In this document: piece after piece, positions 27,528 to 37,891 of the stretch
How positions within the stretch are numbered: the first letter of the stretch is position 1
Layout: the number at the start of each line of letters is the position of its first letter
DNA from: Phycisphaeraceae bacterium
GTDB taxonomy: Bacteria > Planctomycetota > Phycisphaerae > Phycisphaerales > UBA1924
Length of the DNA stretch: 64,000 bases
Direction of reading: 5' to 3'
NCBI GenBank assembly: GCA_019636675.1
Contig: JAHBXC010000003.1
Location: forward strand, 372,001 to 436,000
Program-made: the position numbers and the translations under genes
The notes under the pieces: model-generated
Seen by the model: only the letters and a program-made list of their open reading frames with translations
Told to the model about the DNA's origin: nothing
Databases searched by the model: none

Positions 27528-28409
27528 GTGAAACGATCGCACGCATTCATCATCCTCGGGGTCTGTGTCGCGGTGGCCGTGCTTGCGGCCTGGGCGATCC
27601 GGCTGCGTGGCCCCGGGTACAACATCCCGCGCGAGCATGTCGCCTCGACGCGGGCGGCGCATCGGTGGCTGGCGGCTGGTGGCGTCGTGCCGATCTCCGA
27701 CCGCGACGCGATCGTCGCGCTGATCGAAGGCGCCGAGAAAGTGTCGAACCAGGACAACTATTTCCAGCCCACCGACGAGATGAAGCGATCGCTCGCGGAG
27801 TTGATGGCCATGTGGCTCGATCTTCGCGCTCGCGCCGACGCAGAGGGGTACGCGGCGTGGATGCAATCCCGCGGGTATGTCTACGCCCTGCGCCACCCCA
27901 AGGGACGCGATCATCATCACATGGATGACTGGTCGCTGGGCGGGAGTTGGCGGCGGTACTCGGGAGAAGAGCCGCCCGAAGACCTGAACCAGATCGATCC
28001 CGAGCGGTTCTTCCGGCTCGCGTTCGTCGGCACGCTCGAAGAGCAGCGCGGCATGATGCGCGGCGAGAAGGTCGCACGAAGAATGCAGATCTACTTTCAG
28101 GAAGTGGACGCGTATCGCTATGACACAAGGCCCGTCGGGCTCAACGAATGGCCCGAAGCGGACTACTACGAGGGCTATTCAGTCAGCGGCGATCGTCCCC
28201 ACTGGATGCCGCCGATCTCATATGAAGAGACCCTTGATCGCGATGAGAGAGCCCTGGTGGCGATGATCTTTCTCGGAACCCAGTCGGCGCAAGGTGATTG
28301 GGCGCCGATGTGCGTCGCGTGGTACTACGACCCGGTCGGCGAGACCTGGCACATCGAGAGCGCCACTTCTTCCAACACCTTGCGATCGAGACCAGTCATC
28401 GAGCGTTAA
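27528..28409 (+). CDS. membrane-anchored protein of unknown function
   Basis: A 293-residue protein with one N-terminal helix (residues 6-25) and an exported or periplasmic remainder. The GTG start follows GAGGGGG at good spacing. The soluble region is rich in aromatic residues and acids (DNYFQPTDEM, HHHMDDWSLGGSWRRY, QIYFQEVDAYRYD, CVAWYYDPVGETWHIES). I do not recognise a domain; the general look is of the uncharacterised exported proteins common in planctomycetes. It is 3 bp from the stop of convergent clpB, and is divergent from a pseudopilin gene. Confidence 0.7.
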   Translation: MKRSHAFIILGVCVAVAVLAAWAIRLRGPGYNIPREHVASTRAAHRWLAAGGVVPISDRDAIVALIEGAEKVSNQDNYFQPTDEMKRSLAELMAMWLDLRARADAEGYAAWMQSRGYVYALRHPKGRDHHHMDDWSLGGSWRRYSGEEPPEDLNQIDPERFFRLAFVGTLEEQRGMMRGEKVARRMQIYFQEVDAYRYDTRPVGLNEWPEADYYEGYSVSGDRPHWMPPISYEETLDRDERALVAMIFLGTQSAQGDWAPMCVAWYYDPVGETWHIESATSSNTLRSRPVIER

Positions 28410-28411
28410 TC

Positions 28412-31024
<2,613 letters not shown>

Positions 31025-31134
31025 GGCGTGTCTCCTGAGGCCATGCAAGGGTACAACCGCGGCGCCAGACCAAGCCCGTAGAACGGGGGCCTGCCGCGTC
31101 GCCCGGGGCGTGGATGGCGTGCGCCGGGGGTGAT

Positions 31135-31153
31135 GTCTGCCGGAGTGGCAGAC
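31135..31153 (-). other. perfect inverted repeat upstream of clpB
   Basis: Two 7-bp arms (GTCTGCC / GGCAGAC) are separated by 5 bases, between the SUMF1-like stop and the clpB start. There is no T-run, so it is either an operator, an RNA hairpin, or a weak terminator for the upstream gene. Confidence 0.45.
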
Positions 31154-31162
31154 GACCAACCT

Positions 31163-32185
31163 TCACCGCCTTCGTCGTGTCATGATGATGGTGTACAACG
31201 AGAGCGTCGCACAAACGCCGGGCGCCGGAACCGCCGCAGCGATGCGTAGCCCCCTGAAGCCGGTGTCCGCCGTGTTCCAGACCTGGTCGTCGACCTGGTC
31301 GGGACCTGAGCCGCCGTAACTTGATCCTGCCGAAAAGTACCGCACGCTGTCCCAGTGATCGAGCCACTCGCTGGTCGCGCCCGACGCGTCGAGCAGGCCC
31401 CAGGGCGTCATGGTCTGAGGGTATGACCCGAGCGGGATGTAGTTGGCTGTCGGCGATCCCTCGGGCGGTGGACCTGTCAGGTAGGCGCTCGTTTCAGCGC
31501 CCTTCTGCCCCGGGTATCCGGGGACGAGCAGGTCGTCGCCCTGGTTGGGAAAGAGCCACCAGCGCCCCTGGCCGGGGAACGCCGGGTCTTCGGCGTCGGG
31601 ATCGAAGTAGACCGCCTTCTTCCACTCGTCGCGCGTGGGGATGAAGAACTTCGCGTCCTGTTCGCGCGGGACCGGCGATCCGACCACACGCGGCGAATCG
31701 ACCGTGTACCCGGCCCCGGCGAGGTTGTACGCGCCGGTGAGCAGCGCCTGGGCCGAGACCTCTTTGCCGTTGTGGAGCCAGTTGCAGTACATGGCCGCGC
31801 TGATCCACGAGGTGATGCCCACGGGTGTGCGTTCCGCGTTGGCGAGCCCGGGTGTGAGTCGCCACTGTCCCGTGGTGGTGGTGGTCTGGGCGCCCCACCC
31901 GTTGACGGTGGCGAAGAACTGAGGGTTGTCGGCGAGGTGCGAGTTTGTGTTGCGGAATTCGAGCCAGTCGCCGGTGCTGACCTCGGTGCGTGCGATGCGG
32001 TACTCGTAGTCGACGCGTCCCTGCCCGGCGCCCATGAGGTTCGGTCCGAAGGGGTACCCCTCGTACGCGCGGTTTCCCGGGGCGCCGATGGTGACGAACT
32101 CGTACCCGTGTTCGACGGTTACCCTCAGATCGCGTGCGGAGGCGGTCGAGACGAGCGCGAACGACACCAGGAGAGCGCTGTGCAT
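31163..32185 (-). CDS. secreted SUMF1-domain protein with PEP-CTERM-like tail
   Basis: A 340-residue exported protein: signal peptide (1-17), a SUMF1/formylglycine-enzyme-like domain (about 25-315: RIARTEVSTGDWLEF, ITSWISAAMYCNWLHNG, FIPTRDEWKKAVYF, TGFRGLRIA) and the C-terminal signal VPAPG, hydrophobic stretch, RRRR. The tail fits exosortase sorting to the surface or outer envelope. The Cys pair near the C-terminus that real formylglycine enzymes need is not present, so this is probably a binding or structural SUMF1 relative. A sulfatase, substrate of true formylglycine enzymes, is coded 1.5 kb away, but the export signal and missing cysteines argue against a maturation role. Confidence 0.8.
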   Translation of the reverse strand: MHSALLVSFALVSTASARDLRVTVEHGYEFVTIGAPGNRAYEGYPFGPNLMGAGQGRVDYEYRIARTEVSTGDWLEFRNTNSHLADNPQFFATVNGWGAQTTTTTGQWRLTPGLANAERTPVGITSWISAAMYCNWLHNGKEVSAQALLTGAYNLAGAGYTVDSPRVVGSPVPREQDAKFFIPTRDEWKKAVYFDPDAEDPAFPGQGRWWLFPNQGDDLLVPGYPGQKGAETSAYLTGPPPEGSPTANYIPLGSYPQTMTPWGLLDASGATSEWLDHWDSVRYFSAGSSYGGSGPDQVDDQVWNTADTGFRGLRIAAAVPAPGVCATLSLYTIIMTRRRR

Positions 32186-32252
32186 GCATCTTCTTCGGCG
32201 ACGCGCGTTGTGCTGGCTGCACTATCCGTGCTTCGAAGAAGCCGTCTCAAAC

Positions 32253-32280
32253 GAAAACGCCCCCGAGATGCTCGGGGGCG
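32253..32280 (-). terminator. rho-independent terminator for the 32318 gene
   Basis: On the minus strand a perfect 10-bp stem (CGCCCCCGAG / CTCGGGGGCG, 3-base loop) is followed by TTTTCGTTT. It lies 38 bp after the stop of the small gene. Confidence 0.88.
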
Positions 32281-32317
32281 CGTGGGTCGTTCGTGGAGGT
32301 GTGGTGTGCCGGCGTCG

Positions 32318-32539
32318 CTAGGCGTTCTTGTCGATCAGGTTGCCGGAGGTTTCCTCCGGGCCTCGCACGCCGCTGACGGCGCCGCGCGACGCTTCGTTCT
32401 TGGGGCCGGCCTCGGCGGCGTCCTTGATCATCGCGACGGCGAGTTCGCCCTCGAACTTGGCGTTGTCGAGGGCCTTCCTGGCGACCGCGGTCCCGACGCT
32501 GCTGCGGAGCGCGTCGCCGTTGACTGCTGAGAAGTCCAT
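32318..32539 (-). CDS. YjfB-like putative motility-related small protein
   Basis: A 73-residue protein with the start MDFSAVNGDALRSSVGTAV and a middle helix (VARKALDNAKFEGELAVAMI). This resembles the YjfB family of about 60-75 residues (MD-S-A start, helix with LKKALD). Family members are annotated as putative motility proteins without a defined activity; no flagellar genes are near. The last 25 residues are polar and likely disordered. A strong terminator follows. The neighbour upstream is a DUF4286-like gene on the same strand 145 bp away. Confidence 0.55.
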   Translation of the reverse strand: MDFSAVNGDALRSSVGTAVARKALDNAKFEGELAVAMIKDAAEAGPKNEASRGAVSGVRGPEETSGNLIDKNA

Positions 32540-32684
32540 GCCCGTGTCATCGACGCGATCCCGGGGGGGATCGACCGGGCTGTGCGCGAATGTCGGTGGG
32601 GCTGGATGTTCTCGGACCGCGGGTGGCGACGCGCCGTCTGGAGGAGACGGGGAAGTCCGATCACGCGCCGGGGCGTGGCCCGGG

Positions 32685-33023
32685 TCAGTTCTTCGGACCG
32701 TGGATCTCGCCCACGGTGCGCTGGTAGTGGATGCTGGGCGTGCCGTCGCCCTTGGGGGGGAAGAGCTCCATGCCGCGTGCGCGCAGGCGCGGGGCGTGTT
32801 CCCGGACATAGGCCATGTACGCGGCCCGGTCGGCGAAGACATAGCGGCACTCGACGACTGGGACCGGGCCCGTGCTCTCGATGTCGAGGCGGACGGCTTC
32901 GGCGCTCAGGGCCCCCGCGTCGAGGAGGTCGCGCAGGTGCTCGCCGGTCATCCACGCGAGGAAGCGGTCGGCGGTGGCGGCGTCGGGCAGCGAGGCGCGG
33001 ACGGTGTACGCGATCTTGGCCAT
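32685..33023 (-). CDS. DUF4286-like conserved protein
   Basis: A 112-residue single-domain protein resembling DUF4286: strand IAYTVRASL, helix DRFLAWMTGEHLRDLLDAG, strands VRLDIEST and VECRYVFADRAAYMAYVREHAPRLR, and the end HYQRTVGEI. The family is an alpha/beta ferredoxin-like fold with no known reaction. The ATG is 3' of a gene-free stretch (33024-33105) leading to the tRNA promoter on the other strand. Cytosolic. Confidence 0.75.
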   Translation of the reverse strand: MAKIAYTVRASLPDAATADRFLAWMTGEHLRDLLDAGALSAEAVRLDIESTGPVPVVECRYVFADRAAYMAYVREHAPRLRARGMELFPPKGDGTPSIHYQRTVGEIHGPKN

Positions 33024-33105
33024 AGGGCGAAGGGTAGGGGGGTGGGCCGCGGAGGGGCCCCGAGGGGGTGCAGAACCGAACCTGCCCGGGTTCCTTCACC
33101 GAGCG

Positions 33106-33134
33106 TTGACACCCCGGGGGACCCCCTCTAGTCT
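33106..33134 (+). promoter_or_regulatory. sigma-70 promoter of tRNA-Gly
   Basis: TTGACA (33106-33111), a 17-base spacer and TAGTCT (33129-33134) form a near-consensus promoter. The tRNA begins 96 bp after the -10, so a 5' leader of about 90 bases is predicted for processing by RNase P. Confidence 0.75.
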
Positions 33135-33230
33135 TCGCGGCTCGCAACGGGCGGCCCGGACTCCGAAAGGGGCCTGGGCCGGTGGGACCCGTCGGTTCAT
33201 GCCGTCATCCCCTCGTCGCGGCGACATCTC

Positions 33231-33302
33231 GCGGGTGTAGCTCAGTGGTAGAGCGTCACGTTGCCAACGTGAAAGTCGAGGGTTCGAGTCCCTTCACCCG
33301 CT
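33231..33302 (+). tRNA. tRNA-Gly (anticodon GCC)
   Basis: A complete cloverleaf of 72 bases. The 7-bp acceptor stem GCGGGTG pairs with CACCCGC, the D arm has GCTCAGTGGTAGAGC, the anticodon stem-loop CACGT-TGCCAAC-GTG exposes GCC, and the T arm has GGTTCGAGTCC. The CCA end is not encoded. Tandem GC hairpins follow. Confidence 0.97.
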
Positions 33303-33313
33303 TTCGGCGCAGA

Positions 33314-33360
33314 GCCCGTCGCGAATCGCGACGGGCGAGCACCCGCCGATCGCCGGCGGG
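33314..33360 (+). other. tandem hairpins after tRNA-Gly
   Basis: Two adjacent perfect hairpins: GCCCGTCGCG-AAT-CGCGACGGGC (10 bp) at 33314-33336, and CCCGCCG-5-CGGCGGG (7 bp) at 33342-33360. No T-run follows. They start 11 bases after the tRNA, and may act in 3' processing or transcription termination. Confidence 0.5.
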
Positions 33361-33453
33361 AGCGTCCACACACAGCCGATTCGGCGCCGGGTCGCTCTCG
33401 GTCGCGGACAAGCCCCCACCAATCTCCGAAGTGCACTGCGTGCGGCGTCGCGA

Positions 33454-33481
33454 TTGACCGCCCGCGGGCTGGTAGCATGAT
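33454..33481 (+). promoter_or_regulatory. possible promoter of the sulfatase gene
   Basis: TTGACC (33454-33459), a 16-base spacer and CATGAT (33476-33481). It is in the 354-bp gap between the tRNA and the sulfatase start (33657); otherwise this gap holds only the two hairpins. Confidence 0.4.
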
Positions 33482-33656
33482 GGGCCGGTTCACTCTCTCG
33501 TGAATCGCAGAGATGCTCATGGATGAGTCGCGAGCAGAACACCGTCGTCCGCGTGGCGTCCCGTGTGGGGCCGCGTTGCGCCGTGCCGCAGCGGCCGGCG
33601 ACGGCGTCGGGCAAGCCGCTCGATCCGAGCGCGACATCATCACAAGGAAGTACGAA

Positions 33657-35132
33657 GTGAGAACTCCGAGACGGATCGTCGGCGCTGTCGTGTGCGCGAT
33701 CGTGGTGTTGCTTGGTGGCCTGATCGCGTCGCCGCTCGCCAGCGCGGGCGAGCCCGCGCGGCCGCACATTGTTCACATCGTCGCCGACGATCTCGGGTGG
33801 AGGGATGTCGGCTTCAACGGGGCCGCCGACATCAAGACGCCGAACCTCGACGCGCTGGCGGCGGAGGGCGCGAAACTCACGCAGTTCTACGTGCAGCCGA
33901 TGTGCACGCCCACGCGTGCGGCGCTGCTCACCGGGCGCTATCCGTTCCGCTACGGCCTGCAGACCGCGGTGATTCCGTCGGTCTCGTCGTACGGACTGGA
34001 CACCGAGGAGTGGCTGCTGCCGCAGGCGCTGAAGGAGGCGGGGTACAAGACCGCGATCGTCGGCAAGTGGCACCTCGGCCACGCCGACAAGAAGCACTGG
34101 CCCAACCAGCGCGGCTTCGACTACCAGTACGGCGCGTTGATCGGCGAACTCGACTATTTCACGCACGAAGAGCACGGCGTGCTCGACTGGTTTCGCAACA
34201 ACGAGCCGGTGCGCGAGGAGGGGTACACGACGACGTTGTTCGGCAAGGACGCGGCGCGCCTGATCGAGCGGCACGACCCCGCCACGCCCCTCTACCTCTA
34301 TCTGGCCTTCAACGCTCCGCACACGCCCTACCAGGCGCCGCAGGAGTACATCGACCGCTATCCGGGCATCGAGGACCCGACCCGGCGTACGTACGCCGCC
34401 ATGGTGACGGCCCTCGACGACGAGGTCGGTCGCGTCGTGGCGGCGCTGAAGAAGCGGGGCATGCGCGACAACACCCTGATCCTCTTCCACAGCGACAACG
34501 GCGGGACATTCAACCCCATGTTCGCCGGCGTCATGGCCGATGTCTCGAAGATCACCATCCCGTGCGACAACCGACCGTTCCGTGACGGCAAGGGGTCGAA
34601 CTACGAAGGCGGCACGCGCGTGAGCGCCTTCGCCAACTGGCCGGGTCGGATCCGGGCGCAGGCGGTCGACGGCCTCATGCATGTGGTCGATGTGTACCCC
34701 ACGATCGCGGCGCTCGCCGGGGCCTCGACCAGCAAGTGCAAGCCGCTCGACGGTTTCGATGTCTGGGACACGCTCTCCCGTGGCGCAGCGTCCCCGCGCA
34801 CCGAGATCATCTACAACATCGAGCCGTTCCGCGCCGCGATCCGCCAGGGCGACTGGAAACTCGTCTGGCGCACTGTCCTGCCGTCGAGTGTCGAACTCTT
34901 CGACCTCGCGGCAGACCCGTCGGAATCGAACAACCTCGCCGGCAAGCACCCCGAGATCGTCCGTCGGCTCCAGCAGCGCCTGGAGGAACTGTCGCGCGAG
35001 GCGGCCAAGCCCCTGTTCCTCGTGGACCAGATGAGGGTGGTCACGACGAACATGAACGGGGAGCCGGTGCTGCCGTACGAAGATGGCTACGGCGAAGTCG
35101 AGCACATGCCCGGCGCCGCCGGGAAGGAATAA
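33657..35132 (+). CDS. exported arylsulfatase-family sulfatase
   Basis: A 491-residue exported sulfatase that hydrolyses sulfate esters, perhaps on algal polysaccharides. It has a signal peptide (about 1-30, ending LASA), metal ligands in IVADDLGWRD, and the maturation motif C83-T-P-T-R87, whose Cys must be converted to formylglycine. Further motifs are GKWHLGH and FHSDNGG, all expected in family S1. The GTG 33657 was chosen because AGGAAG lies 6 bases before it and the signal peptide then begins properly. No dockerin is present. A true formylglycine-generating enzyme is not seen in the window; the nearby SUMF1 protein lacks the needed cysteines. Confidence 0.92.
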   Translation: MRTPRRIVGAVVCAIVVLLGGLIASPLASAGEPARPHIVHIVADDLGWRDVGFNGAADIKTPNLDALAAEGAKLTQFYVQPMCTPTRAALLTGRYPFRYGLQTAVIPSVSSYGLDTEEWLLPQALKEAGYKTAIVGKWHLGHADKKHWPNQRGFDYQYGALIGELDYFTHEEHGVLDWFRNNEPVREEGYTTTLFGKDAARLIERHDPATPLYLYLAFNAPHTPYQAPQEYIDRYPGIEDPTRRTYAAMVTALDDEVGRVVAALKKRGMRDNTLILFHSDNGGTFNPMFAGVMADVSKITIPCDNRPFRDGKGSNYEGGTRVSAFANWPGRIRAQAVDGLMHVVDVYPTIAALAGASTSKCKPLDGFDVWDTLSRGAASPRTEIIYNIEPFRAAIRQGDWKLVWRTVLPSSVELFDLAADPSESNNLAGKHPEIVRRLQQRLEELSREAAKPLFLVDQMRVVTTNMNGEPVLPYEDGYGEVEHMPGAAGKE

Positions 35133-35378
35133 CGGAAAGTCGCGGCTGGGGCGCTGACGCACGGATGCCTCGACGAGGATGCTCTGAGAGCCGGCGGCCC
35201 TCAGATTGCCCAGAGTCGCGCGCCGTGGGGCCGGGCTCGCGTAGAAAAAAGTTCGAGAAACGGACAATCTTGGCAACATCTTCATACTCCGGGCGTTAGA
35301 CGGGCGCCGCGCCCTCCGCGCGCCCCTGTCCTGCATGCGCCAGCCCGATCGTTCCCTATCCGTTTCGGAGAACCCGGT

Positions 35379-37673
35379 ATGAACACTGCCCGTCCGCGCA
35401 CCCGCCTCCTTTCGTTCGTGGGCGCGCTCCTCGTCGCGTGCCCGGCGCTCTCGCAGGACCTCTACGACACTGGCGTGCTGCGCTCGTTCAACCTCTCCTT
35501 CCACGACGCCAACTGGCTGACGCTGCTGCGCCAGAACTACGCGTCGGAGACGCCCATCCTCGCGGACCTCGAGGTCGACGGCGTGATGTATCCGGATGTC
35601 GGGGTTCGCATCCGCGGCAACACTTCGTACACGGCGCTGCCCGCCGGTTCGCAGAAGTTCTCGCTCAAGATCCTGACGGACTTCGTGCACTCCGGCCAGG
35701 AGGTGATGGGCTACGACAACCTCAACCTGAACAACGGGTTCCGCGACCCGACCTTCTGCCGCGAGGTGGTGTACAACAACTTTGTCGCGCAGTTCATCCC
35801 GAACCCGAGGGCGAACCACGTGGTCGTCTCGCTCAACGGCGAGAACTGGGGCGTGTACATCAACGTGCAGCAGCCGAACAAGCGGATGCTGCGCGACTAC
35901 TTCGCGAACGCGGACGGGCTGCGGATCGTGTGCGCCAACAACCCCAACGGCCCCGGGCTGACCTACAACGGGCCGAACGCGTCGGGGTACACCGGGTACC
36001 AGATCTCGAACGATGGCGGGCTCGCCGACCCGTTCGCCGCGCTCATCGCGGTGTGCAACGCGGTGACGAACTGGCCGATCGGTGCGTGGATGGACATCGA
36101 TACGGTGTTCGCCATTGACCCTTCGATCTGGTCGGTCGCGCTCGAGAACATCCTCACCGACGACGACAGTTACATCAACAAGGGCGCGGACTTCATGACC
36201 TACCTCGACCCGCTCGACGGGCGGATGCACCTGCTGCAGCGCGACGCGAACGAGACCTTCACGCAGGCGACCTGGTCGCTCACGCGGAACTTCACCGCGA
36301 GCAACAAGCCGGTCCTCAGCCGCGTGCTGGCGGCGCCGGAGCTCCGCCAGCGCTACATGGCGCACTACCGCACGGTCAGGCAGAATCTGACATGGGACTA
36401 CTTCGGCCCGATCTTCCAGCAGCACCGGGCCCTCATCGACGCCGCGGTGCAGGCGGATACGAAGAAACTCTACTCGTACGCGCTTTTTCAGAACAACTTC
36501 ACCTCGACCGTGACGATGCCCCTTGGGGGCCTGGCAGGCGGCAACATCATCGGCCTGCAGCAGTTCGTCACCCAGCGCGCGTCGTTCCTCAACGGCAGCG
36601 CCGAATTGCTCGCAAGCGGGCCGTCGATCGCTTCGGTGCAGGCGTCCTCGTCCTCGCCCGACCCTTCCGAGCCGGTGTGGATCACGGCGAGCGTGTCCCC
36701 GGCGGGGAGCCCCGTCGCGAAGGTGGAGCTCTTCTACCGGCCCTCGAACACGACTGGCTACAGCCGCGCGCTGATGCTCGACGACGGCGCGTCCGGCGAT
36801 GGCGGCGCGGGCGACGGCGTCTACGGCGCGCTGCTGCCGGTGAATGCCTCGGGCGGGCAGATCATCCAGTTCTATGTCGCGGCGACCGCGTCCAACGCGT
36901 TTGGGTCGCTCTCGTTCCGGCCCGCGCTCGCCGAGCGTGGACCGGACTCCGTGCAGTACACCTTCGGCGACACGGGCGTGCGCCTCACCGAGTGGATGTA
37001 CTCGGGCGGCAGCGGCGAGTTCATCGAGTTCACGAACATGTCGAGCAAGCCGGTGGACTTCACCGGCTGGAGCTTCGACGACGATCACCGCGTCTCGGGC
37101 GCGTTCGACCTCAGCGCGTTCGGCGTCGTGCAGCCGGGCGAATCGGTCGTGGTGACCGAGAGCGATGCGTCCGCCTTCGCGGCGGCGTGGGGGCTCGGGT
37201 CCGAGGTCAAGGTCATCGGCCTGCTCGGAGCCACTGCCGGCAACAACCTCGGGCGCAACGACGAGATCAACCTTTACGACGCTATGGGGAATCTTGTCGA
37301 TCGCCTGACCTACGGCGATCAGTCCTTCCCCGGCTCGATCCGCACGCAGAACAACTCGGGCCAGACCGCGCCGGAGAACCTCGGCCTGAACGACGCGCTG
37401 CTGTGGGGGCTCTCGGCGCCCGGCGACGTGTACGGCTCGTACGCCGCGACCACGGGCGAGCACGGCACACCCGGTTCCTATTTCGCCGCGGGATGCTTCG
37501 GGTTCCCCGGCGACACGAACGGCGACGGTGTGGTGAACTTCACCGACCTCAACACCGTGCTGAGCCAGTTCGGGCAGGCCGGCGCCGGTCTCGCTGGCGA
37601 TGTGAACGACGACGGCGTGGTGAACTTCGCGGACCTCAACAGCGTGCTGAGCAACTTCGGTCAGTCCTGCTAG
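35379..37673 (+). CDS. secreted CotH-family, lamin-tail and dockerin-like protein
   Basis: A 764-residue exported protein. Signal peptide 1-25 (CPALSQ end); CotH-like domain about 30-410 (DVGVRIRGNTS, YDNLNLNNGF, VSLNGENWGVYINVQQP, LENILTDDDSYINKG); a beta-sandwich about 420-530; a lamin-tail domain about 545-700 (TEWMYSGGSGEFIEFTN, WSFDDDH); and a C-terminal dockerin-like EF-hand pair (GDTNGDGVVNF..., GDVNDDGVVNF..., ending QSC). CotH proteins are atypical kinases, but the acidic metal motif expected as DxD reads RDANETF here, so activity is uncertain. GGAGA lies 7 bases before the ATG. Lamin-tail and dockerin parts suggest a cell-surface role. Upstream 246 bp shows no clear promoter. Confidence 0.88.
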   Translation: MNTARPRTRLLSFVGALLVACPALSQDLYDTGVLRSFNLSFHDANWLTLLRQNYASETPILADLEVDGVMYPDVGVRIRGNTSYTALPAGSQKFSLKILTDFVHSGQEVMGYDNLNLNNGFRDPTFCREVVYNNFVAQFIPNPRANHVVVSLNGENWGVYINVQQPNKRMLRDYFANADGLRIVCANNPNGPGLTYNGPNASGYTGYQISNDGGLADPFAALIAVCNAVTNWPIGAWMDIDTVFAIDPSIWSVALENILTDDDSYINKGADFMTYLDPLDGRMHLLQRDANETFTQATWSLTRNFTASNKPVLSRVLAAPELRQRYMAHYRTVRQNLTWDYFGPIFQQHRALIDAAVQADTKKLYSYALFQNNFTSTVTMPLGGLAGGNIIGLQQFVTQRASFLNGSAELLASGPSIASVQASSSSPDPSEPVWITASVSPAGSPVAKVELFYRPSNTTGYSRALMLDDGASGDGGAGDGVYGALLPVNASGGQIIQFYVAATASNAFGSLSFRPALAERGPDSVQYTFGDTGVRLTEWMYSGGSGEFIEFTNMSSKPVDFTGWSFDDDHRVSGAFDLSAFGVVQPGESVVVTESDASAFAAAWGLGSEVKVIGLLGATAGNNLGRNDEINLYDAMGNLVDRLTYGDQSFPGSIRTQNNSGQTAPENLGLNDALLWGLSAPGDVYGSYAATTGEHGTPGSYFAAGCFGFPGDTNGDGVVNFTDLNTVLSQFGQAGAGLAGDVNDDGVVNFADLNSVLSNFGQSC

Positions 37674-37702
37674 GAGGCGGCGCGGCGGGGCGCATCCTGT
37701 TG

Positions 37703-37768
37703 TCATACCGGCGGCTGCGGAGCGCGGCGTGGCGCCGACGCACGCCGGCGTCCGGCCGAGCGGTATGA
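37703..37768. repeat. long imperfect dyad after the CotH gene
   Basis: An 8-bp perfect start (TCATACCG at 37703, CGGTATGA at 37761) extends inward to arms of about 28 bp with some mismatches and a short loop. It is GC-rich and lacks an immediate T-run, although TTTTTT occurs about 36 bases later. It could end the upstream transcript or fold as a small RNA. Confidence 0.5.
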
Positions 37769-37891
37769 AAGAGTTGTAATCTCCGGGAGTTTCGAGGCGG
37801 CTTTTTTGCTCGGTGCTGTACACTGGGTCCCACGCAGTCCCGATCTCGGTCGTGCCGCGGCGTGGAGTGCGAGAGAGAGGGAGTGCAATCC

